64,000 bases of DNA from Carpediemonas membranifera. Its lineage: Eukaryota; Fornicata. Of the stretch, positions 9,236 to 18,582 are shown one piece after another (position 1 is the stretch's first letter; every line of letters begins with the position of its first letter). The notes under the pieces were generated by a model. That model saw only the letters and a program-made list of their open reading frames with translations, was not told the DNA's origin and did no database searches. The stretch is from assembly GCA_019828565.1 (NCBI GenBank), contig JAHDYR010000007.1, forward strand, positions 620,001-684,000, in the 5' to 3' direction. Both the position numbers and the translations under genes were made by a program.

Positions 9236-11428
9236 ATGACAGAAAGCGAATTTGATACACCTATGTCTGATATGAGTGATAGAAACAGCGAGTTTGTTCT
9301 GGAACAGTCAGAATCAGACAGTGCGTCCAATATCGGCGGGAAGACGAAGCACAGTGGACAGATACAGACTCCAGCAAAGCGTGCGCGTGTAATAGAGGGT
9401 AGCTGTGAAGCATTGACTGCAGAAGATGTCATCCTAACCGAGTTTGAGGTGTGCGACATTTGCCTCTCCGACGAGGCCGACGATGACGATCAGTTCGTTT
9501 TCTGCGATGGTCCAGGGTGCAATCTTGTCGTCCACACGTCGTGCTACGGTGTCAGTGCCGAGGAGCTTGCGGCCGACCACTGGTACTGTGACGCGTGCCA
9601 GTCTGCCGGCAACTTCATCGACTCCCCGCACCCCGATGCCGTCCCACACTGCTGCATGTGCCCTTGCACGGGTGGCGCGCTCAAGCCCACGTCGAACGGA
9701 AAGTTCGCCCACTTCGCTTGTGCCCGGGACGTCGCCCGAGAACGGAGTTACCGAGGCCCGGACGGCCGGCTCGACGTCAGGCCTGGGTGCGGCAAGCCGT
9801 GCAGCATCTGCAGCACCAGGCAGGGCTCGACGGTCCGCTGCATCGAGCCGGGGTGCAGGTCGGCCTTCCATGTCGCGTGTGCCGACCGCCTTGGCTGCCT
9901 CAAGGTCACGCGCCAGTACAAGGGGCGCACGGCACTCGTCCAGTACTGTCCAGTGTGCACTTTAAGGACACTATGGCGACTGGGCATTCAGAGCAGGATG
10001 CCGGCATGGACCGCCGCGGATGTCAGTCTGCTCATTGAGGCTGGCGAGGGCATCCTTGCCAAGGCATCTCTCGGGGTCGACCCGGCCGCCCTCCCATACC
10101 AGGAGTCTGGGCCGGACGGGGCCCTCATGGCAAAGGAAATGTTGCGGGTGGCGCGGGCCGCGGCCGGGGCTGCCCGGGCAGAGCGGGCGAGCAGACCGCC
10201 CAAGCCGGTCAGGACTGCGCCAAAGCCTGTGCCTGAAAAGCCGGTCCCTGCGCCTAGTACCGGTTCCGCAGTACGAGACCAGCCCGAGATCCGGGGAGGA
10301 GTGGAGGTCACAGTCCAGCAGCCTCAGCCGAACCCGACGCCTCAGCCGGAAAAGGCCGCACCCCGTCCTGTCCCGAAGACCAAGGCCACTGTGGACAAGG
10401 AGGCGGCGGCCAAGAAGACGCAGGTTAAGACACCCGCCCCTCGGCCCAAGAAGCCCCAGGCACCGATGAAGCAGCGTCTGAAGCGGCGGGACTGGACTGT
10501 CGCGCTGCTCTCGCCCATGGGGGTCCGGGCGTCGTACTCGTCGCCGACCCTACAGCTGCCGGCCAGTATCAAGCTCGACGGCGCCCTCGTGGTTATCCCG
10601 CTCACGCCGCTCGCCCTGCTCCAGTTCGCCCTCACACCGCTGTTCGCAGACGAGCCTGCACGGTGCGCGGGGGAGCTGAAGCCCGTCTCTGCTTCAATGC
10701 CGACGGACAGCGAGAGCACGAGCGTCAACCGGACCACTGACCCGGTGGGCTTCGTGGCGCAGGCTCACGGGCTGCAGCTCGTGTTTGTCCACGAGACCGT
10801 CAACAATGCGCTGTGTAAGTCGCTCGAGCTAGGCGCGGCCATACAAACGCCATCCCCGCTCATGTCGGGGCCGCTGGAGCTCTACTTCCGCAGGGACAAG
10901 GCGCTCGACTCGTGCGTCGACTTGACTGGTTTCGCAGTTTATGTCATCACGACGAACCCGGACTCCGTGGGCGCGGTACGAGTAATCCAGCAGCTGGAGC
11001 ACCTGGGCGCAGTGGTGGGGTCTCCAGAGGCACCACCCACAGAACAGGAGCACGTTGCCCTGGCCGTTACACCATCGTCGGCATGGTCGCCTCGACTTAC
11101 CCGTTTCCGTCTTTCCCCGCCGATTTGGGCGATAAGGATATGGGATGTGCCGGAAGACGGGTCTGACGCGGGCTTCATGAGATATAAGACAGTTGACGAG
11201 ATCCCCTCCATATTCCCACCGAAAATCGCAGTTTTAGGTTCGACTTCCGTTGAGTCGTCACTGATCGTCCGTGTTCAATCGGAGATAGCCGATTACCACG
11301 AGGCGCGGCGGTTCATCAATATGGGGCCGGGCCGGCTGGGATACCCCTGGGAGACCATGAACGAGGCCGGGCTTCGCAGTTTATGCGCCGAACTCACAGC
11401 GCCCAGACCGCCGGCCAATCAGTCATAA
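9236..11428 (+). CDS. PHD finger plus extended PHD protein
   Basis: A 730-residue chromatin-type protein. Residues about 72-125 form a PHD finger (CDIC, FCDGPGC, VHTSCYG, WYCDAC). Residues about 138-245 continue as an extended PHD module (CCMCPC, FAHFACA, KPCSIC, FHVACADRLGC, YCPVC). This tandem is the histone-reading cassette of JADE/BRPF/AF10 proteins, which act in acetyltransferase or methyltransferase complexes. A Pro/Lys/Ala-rich linker (about 310-420) follows. The C-terminal third contains no domain I can name; no bromodomain, SET or EPL region is visible. The N terminus is Ser/Asp/Glu-rich with a basic patch (AKRARV). It is probably a nuclear scaffold or reader. Start ATG at 9236. Confidence 0.85.
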   Translation: MTESEFDTPMSDMSDRNSEFVLEQSESDSASNIGGKTKHSGQIQTPAKRARVIEGSCEALTAEDVILTEFEVCDICLSDEADDDDQFVFCDGPGCNLVVHTSCYGVSAEELAADHWYCDACQSAGNFIDSPHPDAVPHCCMCPCTGGALKPTSNGKFAHFACARDVARERSYRGPDGRLDVRPGCGKPCSICSTRQGSTVRCIEPGCRSAFHVACADRLGCLKVTRQYKGRTALVQYCPVCTLRTLWRLGIQSRMPAWTAADVSLLIEAGEGILAKASLGVDPAALPYQESGPDGALMAKEMLRVARAAAGAARAERASRPPKPVRTAPKPVPEKPVPAPSTGSAVRDQPEIRGGVEVTVQQPQPNPTPQPEKAAPRPVPKTKATVDKEAAAKKTQVKTPAPRPKKPQAPMKQRLKRRDWTVALLSPMGVRASYSSPTLQLPASIKLDGALVVIPLTPLALLQFALTPLFADEPARCAGELKPVSASMPTDSESTSVNRTTDPVGFVAQAHGLQLVFVHETVNNALCKSLELGAAIQTPSPLMSGPLELYFRRDKALDSCVDLTGFAVYVITTNPDSVGAVRVIQQLEHLGAVVGSPEAPPTEQEHVALAVTPSSAWSPRLTRFRLSPPIWAIRIWDVPEDGSDAGFMRYKTVDEIPSIFPPKIAVLGSTSVESSLIVRVQSEIADYHEARRFINMGPGRLGYPWETMNEAGLRSLCAELTAPRPPANQS

Positions 11429-11461
11429 ACTTTCATGCAACAACGGAGGCCGTGTTTACCA

Positions 11462-12463
11462 TTACTGGGCATACCCATCGGGGTGACCCTGGTGCCACTC
11501 CCACGCGCTGCGGATGATCGACTCGACGTCCCCGAACCGTACCGTCCACCCCAGGACCTCCTGGGCCCGCCTGCTGTCCGCCACGAGTGTGGCTGGGTCC
11601 CCGTCTCTCCGGGGGCCGACGTCGGCGGGGATAGGGTGCCCGGTGACCTTCCTCGAGGTCTCGATGATCTCCTTCACGGTCAGGCCATTGCTGGTGCCAA
11701 GGTTGAATGTGTTGAACTTCGGTGACTCATCCTTCATATATTCGAGCGCCTTAATGTGCGCGTGGGCGAGGTCGACGACATGGATGTAGTCCCGAACGCA
11801 CGTGCCATCCCGGGTGGGGTAGTCATCGCCAAATATGGCCAGCTTGTCCCTCTTGCCCAGGGCGACCTGGAGGACGATCGGGATGAGGTGGCTTTCAGGT
11901 GAATGGTCCTCGCCGATGTTCGGCAGGGCCCCGGCGGCGTTAAAGTAGCGTAGGCAGGTCGCCTTGAGGTCGTGTGCGTTAGTTGTCCAGCGGAGCATGT
12001 GCTCGATGGACAGCTTGGTCTCGCCGTACGGGTTTGTCGGCTCCTTGGGGCAGTTCTCGGCGATGGGGACGAACTCGGGGTTCGGCTCCCCGAAGATCGC
12101 AGCAGTGCTTGAAAAGACGATGCGGCCAACATTGTGCCTAGTAAGAGCCTTGGCGAGCTCAATGGCACCGTTCATGTTGTTGTCGTAGTACTTGAGGGGG
12201 ACCTTGACGCTCTCGCCCACCAAAGAGTCGGCACAAAAGTGCATGCAGGCGTCGAAGCTGTACTTGGAGAGAACAGCGTTGAGATCCTCCTCGTTGCGGA
12301 CATCACCGACAACCAGCTCCTTCACACGGCTGTCCACGGCGTCCTTGTGGCCCTTCGTCATGTTATCGAAGACTACAACATCGTAGCCGGTTTCAATCAG
12401 CTCGTGCACACAGATACTACCAATATATCCAGCTCCTCCGCATACAAGGACCAGTTCTCCCAT
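11462..12463 (-). CDS. galE: UDP-glucose 4-epimerase
   Basis: A 333-residue short-chain dehydrogenase-like epimerase that interconverts UDP-glucose and UDP-galactose with bound NAD+. The Rossmann dinucleotide motif GGAGYIGS lies at residues 9-16. The catalytic Ser is in FSSTAAIFG, and the Tyr/Lys pair is in NPYGETK. Family signatures LRYFNAAGA and DGTCVRDYIHVVDLAHAH are intact. Length is normal for the family. The longest frame starts with GTG at 12499; the first ATG (12461-12463) begins just before the Rossmann strand and is the natural start. Its 3' end is separated from the convergent PHD gene by about 33 bp. Confidence 0.96.
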   Translation of the reverse strand: MGELVLVCGGAGYIGSICVHELIETGYDVVVFDNMTKGHKDAVDSRVKELVVGDVRNEEDLNAVLSKYSFDACMHFCADSLVGESVKVPLKYYDNNMNGAIELAKALTRHNVGRIVFSSTAAIFGEPNPEFVPIAENCPKEPTNPYGETKLSIEHMLRWTTNAHDLKATCLRYFNAAGALPNIGEDHSPESHLIPIVLQVALGKRDKLAIFGDDYPTRDGTCVRDYIHVVDLAHAHIKALEYMKDESPKFNTFNLGTSNGLTVKEIIETSRKVTGHPIPADVGPRRDGDPATLVADSRRAQEVLGWTVRFGDVESIIRSAWEWHQGHPDGYAQ

Positions 12464-13523
12464 GGTTGTAGAGATTTGAGTTTGGGTTGTTTTTGGCACA
12501 GTCGCGTGCAGTCTATGTCAGATCGCTGCAATGGCGGGCTCCTCGTCGCGCTATCTGCCACAGTCGCCGAGTCGCTGGGATATCTATCGGCTCAAATTCG
12601 ACATCGCCGTTGCCATCGCCGAGGGTAACTGCCGGGTCTACAACGCCTCCAAGGGGGCGACTGACCCCTCCTTCTAACCCTCCTCGATTTGAAGAGATTG
12701 CCGGGCGCGGTGATCAGTGGCGAGATGCAGTGCCAGTAAGTGTGTGTGTAGGTGCGAGACGTGCGTATCGGACCCCGGTGCGCTGCTGATTGGCTCGACT
12801 TTGGCGAGGCTGATTCATCGAGACGAGACCACGGGTCAGGGTCTATGTCAGCTGTTGTGGTTGGCATGCCTGTTGGTCGGGTTGGTCGGGTGGTCAACAA
12901 GGGCGATGGATGGAGAAGTCGTCTATGTCTGCGGTCCTCCTCCGTGAATGGCTGTCTGAGCGACATGTTCCATCGTGCCTCTTGCTGGTCTGACCGCCCC
13001 TCCTGGCGTGTTAGTCTGAGGTCAGCGTGGTAACAACTAGATGCGTCTGTGTCAACCCCGCATCGAGCCTTTTGGTCCTCTGCAAATGCGAGCATAGGTG
13101 GGGGGCGGAGTGATGGTGAAGCGGAGTGCACGGCGATGCCCCCGTACACGCAGCGTTTAGACGTCTTGCCCGACCTGGCACTGCCAGACCAGCGTTTGGT
13201 CAGACTGTCAAGTCCTGAATGGTGACCATGCTGTGGTAAATGAATGAGGATGGAATAGACGGATGCTCTCTCGTGACATGAGACCCGTGCAGCATTCACG
13301 CTCCCGAGCCCAGCTCTTCCGATGTCTGCCCCCCCAGGTACTGGCCACGCAAGGCCGGCCGACTGCGGCATATGTGACCAAGTCTGGCCGGCTTGCTTTC
13401 GGACAAAGATAAGCCCAAGGCTGACAAGCTTTTTCTCGTCGTGTATTGCAGTATTAGAGACAAGTCAGACCCTCCCGAGACAGAGCATGACCTTACCCTG
13501 GACATTTATAAGCACTTGTAATC
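12464..13523. other. intergenic region of about 1.1 kb
   Basis: Between the epimerase start and the FKBP stop I find no convincing gene. A minus-strand frame of 259 codons (12592-13371) begins with a non-ATG codon, has erratic Arg/Ser/Pro-rich composition and no recognisable domain, so I do not call it. No tRNA or snRNA was recognised by eye. The left end should carry the epimerase promoter and the right end the 3' UTR of the FKBP gene. Confidence 0.5.
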
Positions 13524-14450
13524 TCACTTCTGGGCATCAGCGAAGCCACTGACACCGCTGAACATCCTGGAATACATCACCCGCTTCTTCGCCTCGGCAG
13601 CGGCGATCTGGCCGTCCACCATCGCGAGATCCTTCTTGCTCAGGGCGTTCTCGGGGTCGACCTCGAGGACCTTCTCAAGGATCTTCTTGGCATCCTCGAG
13701 ACGCTTGGTCTTGATATACGCAGTCGACATCCGCCGCAGGGCCTTCACGTTCTGACCGTCAATGGCGATGACCTTGTCGCACGTGCTAATAACGAGCGGC
13801 CACTTCTGCACGCGGACGTAGGCGGCGGCGATGTTGTTCATCACAGTGGCGGACATGCTGTTTGCTCTGTCAATGTCCGCGCCTTCCTCCTCCATGACGT
13901 CGTACAGGACCTCGTTCGCCCGGTTCCAGCGACCGATGGCAGTGTAGGTCTTGCCGGCCTTGAAGGCGACGTTGCCCTCGTTCTTCATCTCGTCAACGAA
14001 TGCCCACTTGTCATCGCCGGGCTTGTCGTCGCAATCCCAATTGAATCCGAGCAGATCAATTTCGAAGCGAAGCACGGCGTTCGGAGGGATGGCCGGAGGA
14101 GAGCCGTTGGCGCCGTACGCCACGTCGGGGTGGCAGATGAGCTCTACAGACTCGCCCACGCACATGCTGGCCACGCCCTTGTCCCAGGCGGCGATGACGG
14201 AGTGACGGCCGAGGTCAAACTCAAAGGGCTGGCCGCGGTCCTTGGAGCTATCAAACTTCTTCCCATCAAGAGTCCAGCCCGTATAGTGGCATTCGACCTT
14301 ACAGCCGTCGACGGGATGCTCCTGTGTGCCGGCGCTGAGAGTGCGCTTGAGAATAAGCCCTTCCTCGTCAACTTGGACGTAGAGGGGATCCTCCTGGTAC
14401 TTCTGGAACTGTTCCTTATCAAGATCAGAGAGTTTGTCGAGAATACTCAT
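13524..14450 (-). CDS. FKBP-type peptidyl-prolyl isomerase with TPR domain
   Basis: A 308-residue protein. Residues about 30-135 are an FKBP domain (VECHYTGWTLDGKKFDSSKDRGQPFEFDLG, positions about 53-82; then VIAAWDKGVASM and AYGANGSPPAIPPNAVLRFEIDLLGF). The drug/substrate-pocket residues typical of active FKBPs (Tyr, Phe, Asp, Ile, Trp) appear to be present. The C-terminal half is a three-repeat TPR domain like that of FKBP4/5/8, which docks to the EEVD tail of Hsp90/Hsp70. It is probably a cytosolic co-chaperone. The longest frame starts with TTG upstream; I use the ATG at 14448-14450. The first residues read MSILDKLSDLDKEQF. Confidence 0.93.
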   Translation of the reverse strand: MSILDKLSDLDKEQFQKYQEDPLYVQVDEEGLILKRTLSAGTQEHPVDGCKVECHYTGWTLDGKKFDSSKDRGQPFEFDLGRHSVIAAWDKGVASMCVGESVELICHPDVAYGANGSPPAIPPNAVLRFEIDLLGFNWDCDDKPGDDKWAFVDEMKNEGNVAFKAGKTYTAIGRWNRANEVLYDVMEEEGADIDRANSMSATVMNNIAAAYVRVQKWPLVISTCDKVIAIDGQNVKALRRMSTAYIKTKRLEDAKKILEKVLEVDPENALSKKDLAMVDGQIAAAEAKKRVMYSRMFSGVSGFADAQK

Positions 14451-14558
14451 GGTTCGTCGCTTCGTGCGTTTGAGTGTCGAGAGATCGATCTCGGCATCAA
14501 TCTCCCAACCGACATCAATTCGCCGCAATAGCGCTATCTCTGTTTATCCGCTGGCCGT

Positions 14559-15134
14559 TCAGATGCCCTTCATCTTCCACAGCCCGTCGTTGAGGACATG
14601 GAGCAGCTTTACCGCGACCCCGGCATTCTTCTCCTTAATCTCGGCCGAAGACATTATAGTCAGACCAATGCCGAAGGGATGCTCCTTGCCGTGGGCGAAG
14701 AGGGCTACGGGGGTGTTCTCGTCGACCTCGTCCATGTGGGCCTGCTCGTTCGTGAGGCCGGGCGCCATAACGTCCGACTGGTTCTTGAGGACAAACTTGA
14801 TAGCCCCGGCGTCCATCTGGAAGCGGGGGAGGATGTTAGGGTACTTCAGGAGGATCCGCATGGTGGGGACGTAGGGGTAGTGGTCAATCTCACCAGTCTC
14901 GGCATCGCGCTCACTCCAGCGGAAGAAACGGATCTCCTTGTCCACAGCCAGAAGCTCTACGTTGTCGGGAAGACGAACACCTTCGAGTTCCGCCTTCTTG
15001 GGAACCAGTTCTTCCACAACCTCCTCGAGGAGGGGGAAGTTCTCTACAAGATCGTTGCTGACCTTCTTAGCAATGCTCTTCTTAAGAAGAGTAACCTTTG
15101 ACACATCGGTAGCCGCGTTAAACTTGGTGAACAT
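14559..15134 (-). CDS. MCTS1: MCTS1/Tma20-type PUA translation factor
   Basis: A 191-residue protein matching MCT-1/Tma20 from end to end. It starts MFTKF and carries LVPKKAELEGVRL, a VP-T-RILLKYPNILPRFQMD segment, GAIKFVL, MAPGLT and the C-terminal HVLNDGLWKMK. The second half is the RNA-binding PUA domain. MCTS1 pairs with DENR to recycle post-termination 40S subunits and support re-initiation. The open frame runs farther upstream, but that stretch overlaps the divergent RasGEF gene; the ATG at 15132-15134 matches the family N terminus exactly. Confidence 0.95.
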   Translation of the reverse strand: MFTKFNAATDVSKVTLLKKSIAKKVSNDLVENFPLLEEVVEELVPKKAELEGVRLPDNVELLAVDKEIRFFRWSERDAETGEIDHYPYVPTMRILLKYPNILPRFQMDAGAIKFVLKNQSDVMAPGLTNEQAHMDEVDENTPVALFAHGKEHPFGIGLTIMSSAEIKEKNAGVAVKLLHVLNDGLWKMKGI

Positions 15135-15210
15135 GCCTTTAGCGCGAGCTTGGAGCGTTTCTCGGTTTTCCGTGTCTAATCTGACAAAACAAATACTCTC
15201 TGGCCGTTTC
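15135..15210. promoter_or_regulatory. 76-bp divergent intergenic region, presumed shared promoter
   Basis: MCTS1 (minus) and the RasGEF gene (plus) start on either side of this 76-bp stretch, so both promoters and 5' UTRs must fit inside it or overlap the genes. I see no motif I can name with confidence. The inference rests on geometry alone. Confidence 0.4.
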
Positions 15211-16857
15211 ATGGAATCAGAGCTCCCAGCAGAGACTGCAACCCCGCAATTCACCGATGATCAGCTGTTGCAATTCCTCATGCAGGAATTGGACTTCCGC
15301 CACTGCACCAAGACTCTCAAGGTCCTTCAGGAGGAGACGGAGTGCATCTACAACCCCGTTCAGCAATTTGGTGATATGACACGCTTAACAGCACTTCTTA
15401 ACCTCGGCGCAATGGTCTCCCGCGAGATTCGCGAGGCCAGCCTTGATCGCACAGATCAAGCTGTGAGCAAGCTCCGCGAGCAGCTGGCCAACGTCGGTCT
15501 TCTCCCCAAGGCCGCCGTAGAAGTGCACAGTGAGGGCGACATCTGGGACGAGCTGCCAGACGCCGGCACTAATATCCGGTACCAGGAGGGCCTGGACGTC
15601 GCCGCCCTGTCGAGCCCCGAGGAGCAGCAGCTCGTCGACCTGGGCTATTACTCACCCATCCCACCGTCAGCTATTGTTGCCGGCACCCTGAACAAGCTTG
15701 TCGGCCGCCTGGCCCAGTCCGACGTGGACTCGTTCGAGGAGGCGCAGTACCAGACGGTCATCCTCAGGTCGTACCACCTCTGGTGCTCCCCTGCAACGCT
15801 GCTCGATAAGCTGATGCAGCGGTACGATGTGCCCTGGCCCACGGGTGTCGACGGCCTGCTCGAGCCCGACGTCTTTGAGCGCACGATCCAGCGCCCCATC
15901 CAACTCCGTGTTGTTAACTTCATCTCCAACTGGGTGACGTACTACTTCTCCGACTTCAACGACGCGCTGCTCGAGCGGCTATCTGCGTGGGCTGAGACGG
16001 TCGTTGGGCAGGACTCTATTCCCCTCACGAATAAGCTGCGTGGCGCCATCGCCAGGCGCGTGGCCAAGCCGCTGAAGCGGGTGCTCACGGTCGCGGGGGA
16101 CCACCCCTCGCCCCAGCTCCCGCCGGGCATACCCGCGTCGAAGCTCACACTCGCGGACGTCCCCGCGGTCGAGCTCGCCCGACAGCTCGCGCTCATGGTG
16201 CACGAGAAGTACGCCGCTATCGAGACCACGGAGCTCCACAAGTGCGCGTGGCTCGAGTCCGACGCCCGAACCCTCGCCCCGAACGTCGTCGCCATGCAAG
16301 CCCTGTTCAACCATATTGCATCGGTCGTCTCGACCGCTGTTGTCACTCCCGAGCGAGCAATCGCCAGGGCGCGTGCATACCAGTACTGGGCCGCCGTTGC
16401 GACGGAGCTGAGGGCGCTCCACTCCCTCGACGGGCTCAACGCGGTGCTTGCTGGCCTGTCGAACGCGGCGGTCTACAGGCTGAAGCAGACACTGCTGCAG
16501 GTGCCGAAGCGAGTGCTTGATTCAGTCAAAGAGCTCCAAGATTTGACAAATCCAAACGGATCATACAAGAACCTTCGTGCTGAAATCAAATCTGTTGGAG
16601 ATCCAGTAACACCGTATCTTGGAATGTATCTGAGCGATCTGGCCTTCACGGAGGAGGCCAATACAGACCTAGACGACGGCCTGCTCAACCTGACTAAAGG
16701 CCGGCTGGTCTCCAACATCATCGGCGAGCTCGCCAGCCATCAGGGCTTCGGGTTCGCGCTGCTCGGAGTGGAGGCAGTGCAGGAGCTCATCGAGCGGGCC
16801 CCCGTGCTCACGGAGGAGGAGCTGGACGCCGCTTCGGCCGAGAGAGAAGGCCGGTGA
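15211..16857 (+). CDS. LisH-RasGEF exchange factor
   Basis: A 548-residue guanine-nucleotide exchange factor for Ras-family GTPases. Residues about 8-45 form a LisH-like helix pair (DDQLLQFLMQELDFRHCTKTL). Residues about 155-275 are a RasGEF N-terminal (REM) region with LVGRLAQSDVDSFEEAQY and FISNWVTYYFSDF. Residues about 305-525 are the CDC25 catalytic domain with LTLADVPAVELARQL, ARAYQYWAAVATELRALHS and the helical-hairpin segment before YLGMYLSDLAF. LisH-RasGEF proteins with little else are common in amoebozoans and other protists. A Ras/Rap GTPase, a plausible substrate, lies 1.7 kb downstream. The longer open frame continues upstream over MCTS1; the ATG at 15211 is the reasonable start. 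Confidence 0.9.
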   Translation: MESELPAETATPQFTDDQLLQFLMQELDFRHCTKTLKVLQEETECIYNPVQQFGDMTRLTALLNLGAMVSREIREASLDRTDQAVSKLREQLANVGLLPKAAVEVHSEGDIWDELPDAGTNIRYQEGLDVAALSSPEEQQLVDLGYYSPIPPSAIVAGTLNKLVGRLAQSDVDSFEEAQYQTVILRSYHLWCSPATLLDKLMQRYDVPWPTGVDGLLEPDVFERTIQRPIQLRVVNFISNWVTYYFSDFNDALLERLSAWAETVVGQDSIPLTNKLRGAIARRVAKPLKRVLTVAGDHPSPQLPPGIPASKLTLADVPAVELARQLALMVHEKYAAIETTELHKCAWLESDARTLAPNVVAMQALFNHIASVVSTAVVTPERAIARARAYQYWAAVATELRALHSLDGLNAVLAGLSNAAVYRLKQTLLQVPKRVLDSVKELQDLTNPNGSYKNLRAEIKSVGDPVTPYLGMYLSDLAFTEEANTDLDDGLLNLTKGRLVSNIIGELASHQGFGFALLGVEAVQELIERAPVLTEEELDAASAEREGR

Positions 16858-16934
16858 GGAGGACTTGGCGTAGTTTGTATAGTAAATTCAGATCATCCTA
16901 ATCTCCGAGTTTAAAGGAAGATTTACGATAATAT

Positions 16935-18329
16935 TTAGCCCCTATGGTCTCTCCCGGCTCTCGCCACCGCCTTCTTAACCACCAGCGTGGGCGCGAGTTC
17001 GAGTAACCGGCACTTGGCGCCGTCCCACACCCGTTGCGGCACCGTGCGGTCCCTGAGGAGATCATCGCCAAAGAAGCTCTCGTTCCCACTGCTGTCGCCG
17101 GCACTGTTGATATTCCCGCTCACGTAAACGCCGTCGTTTCCTATGAAAAACGACACGCTCGTCCCGGGGCAAACATGCAGCAGCGACCCGCGGTGGACGG
17201 GCCCCAGGTGGCCAATGGACGCCTCCAGCTCGCCCACCCCCAGCTGAGCGTTGGAGTTGTCCCCCCTCGCGAACCATGCGCCGCCGTCGCTCTGAAGGAA
17301 GAGGGACCCGGGACCGAGGGTCACTTTGGCGACGGTGAAGGGCACGCCGAGCTTGAGCGGGCCGGGTAGGACGGGTTGATCGGAGGGGAACTGCTTGCTC
17401 TTGTTGTTACCCGCGACGACGATGCGGCCGTTCGAGGCGAAGACGGTGGCGTGCCCCCGTGTAATCACACCGTCAACGGGGAACGGGAGCGGCTTGGGCG
17501 ATGACAGGAAGGGGCAGGGGGGGAGGGCAAGCTGGCCATCCGGGTTAGACCCGCAGACGAAACACCGGGTGCCGACGAGGATGAAAGACGAGTAGTCGGA
17601 CGACACGACCGAGGTCACCCTCATCCCCTCGGGCAGGGCGACCGGTGTAAGGACGTCGACGCTGCTCACACCCAGACAGATGCCGAGACAGCCGAAGAGG
17701 TTACACCCGCACGCGGAGAGGGTCTCTGGGCGTTGGGCGAAGGTCGACTGGTGGCCGGACCATATTTCAAGGATATCGGCAGAATCTGGGATCTCCTGAG
17801 GAACTACAAATGATTTTCTATTGCCACATATCGCCAATGCCCCATGATTGTTGCTACCCGAAGCAAACCACCCAGCCAAAGTGCGGAAAAACACTGCATG
17901 GGGGGCGACCGTCAGCTTAACCACGGTCCCCGCCACCTGGACCTTCATTGGCCTAGCTACCACTGGGTTGACCGTACCGACCCCCAGCCTGCCATGAGTA
18001 TTCTTCCCCCACGCCCATATGCCGTTCGTGGTGAAGGCGAAGACGGCCTCATGACTTGCATGGACCCGAATGACCGGGGGGAGGCGGACCCACGACGGTG
18101 TCCTCACGAAGGGCTCGGTGGATCCGAGGCCGCACTGGCGGCCGACGTTGAAGCCCGAGAGGAAGAGGCGGCGCGTTGACGAGCAGAGGAGGATGTTTGT
18201 CCCGTCTGAAGCTAGTGTATAGGACATATCGCGCATGTTCTTCATGTACATGCACGTCTTTCGGCAGAGGAACTCGAGCTCTGGCCGTTGCCGGTGGGAT
18301 AGAACAGTGGAGAGAACTGAGAGGGGCAT
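16935..18329 (-). CDS. RCC1-like beta-propeller protein
   Basis: A 464-residue protein built of RCC1-type repeats (WAWGKNTHGRLGVG, FASGSNNHGAL, FVCGSNPDGQLALP, VVAGNNKSKQF, FARGDNSNAQLGVG, YVSGNINSAG), consistent with a seven-bladed propeller. RCC1 itself is the Ran exchange factor, but many paralogues have other or unknown roles, so no substrate is assigned. The N-terminal FLCRK-type helix is shared with the paralogue at 56440-58005. The longest frame begins with GTG. Two ATGs are possible: 18422, giving 31 extra low-complexity residues, and 18329. I favour 18329 because the intervening stretch (18345-18420) looks like promoter/leader sequence with a TTTTAAT block. Confidence 0.75.
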   Translation of the reverse strand: MPLSVLSTVLSHRQRPELEFLCRKTCMYMKNMRDMSYTLASDGTNILLCSSTRRLFLSGFNVGRQCGLGSTEPFVRTPSWVRLPPVIRVHASHEAVFAFTTNGIWAWGKNTHGRLGVGTVNPVVARPMKVQVAGTVVKLTVAPHAVFFRTLAGWFASGSNNHGALAICGNRKSFVVPQEIPDSADILEIWSGHQSTFAQRPETLSACGCNLFGCLGICLGVSSVDVLTPVALPEGMRVTSVVSSDYSSFILVGTRCFVCGSNPDGQLALPPCPFLSSPKPLPFPVDGVITRGHATVFASNGRIVVAGNNKSKQFPSDQPVLPGPLKLGVPFTVAKVTLGPGSLFLQSDGGAWFARGDNSNAQLGVGELEASIGHLGPVHRGSLLHVCPGTSVSFFIGNDGVYVSGNINSAGDSSGNESFFGDDLLRDRTVPQRVWDGAKCRLLELAPTLVVKKAVARAGRDHRG

Positions 18330-18582
18330 CGATAGGAGAGACGGCGTCGAATTCGGTGGAGGCGCCCGGCTGCGCCCTATTTTAATGCTGAATGGCGCTG
18401 CGATAGGGCATGGCGCGGTCATTGCAGGTGCAGGTTTGGGTTGTTCGCCCTTCGTGAGGCGACATGCCACGCATCACCGCAAGGCCTGATCACCCGTGTC
18501 AGCGGATCGGTCAACCGCCCGATCAATCGCACGCACCGTCCAGCTGAACACCAAAAAACTCTTTAAAGCAGAATACAAAAGC

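Noticed and set aside
12592-13371. Minus-strand open frame of 259 codons
   Set aside because: Starts with a non-ATG codon, has erratic composition and no domain; treated as chance in intergenic DNA.
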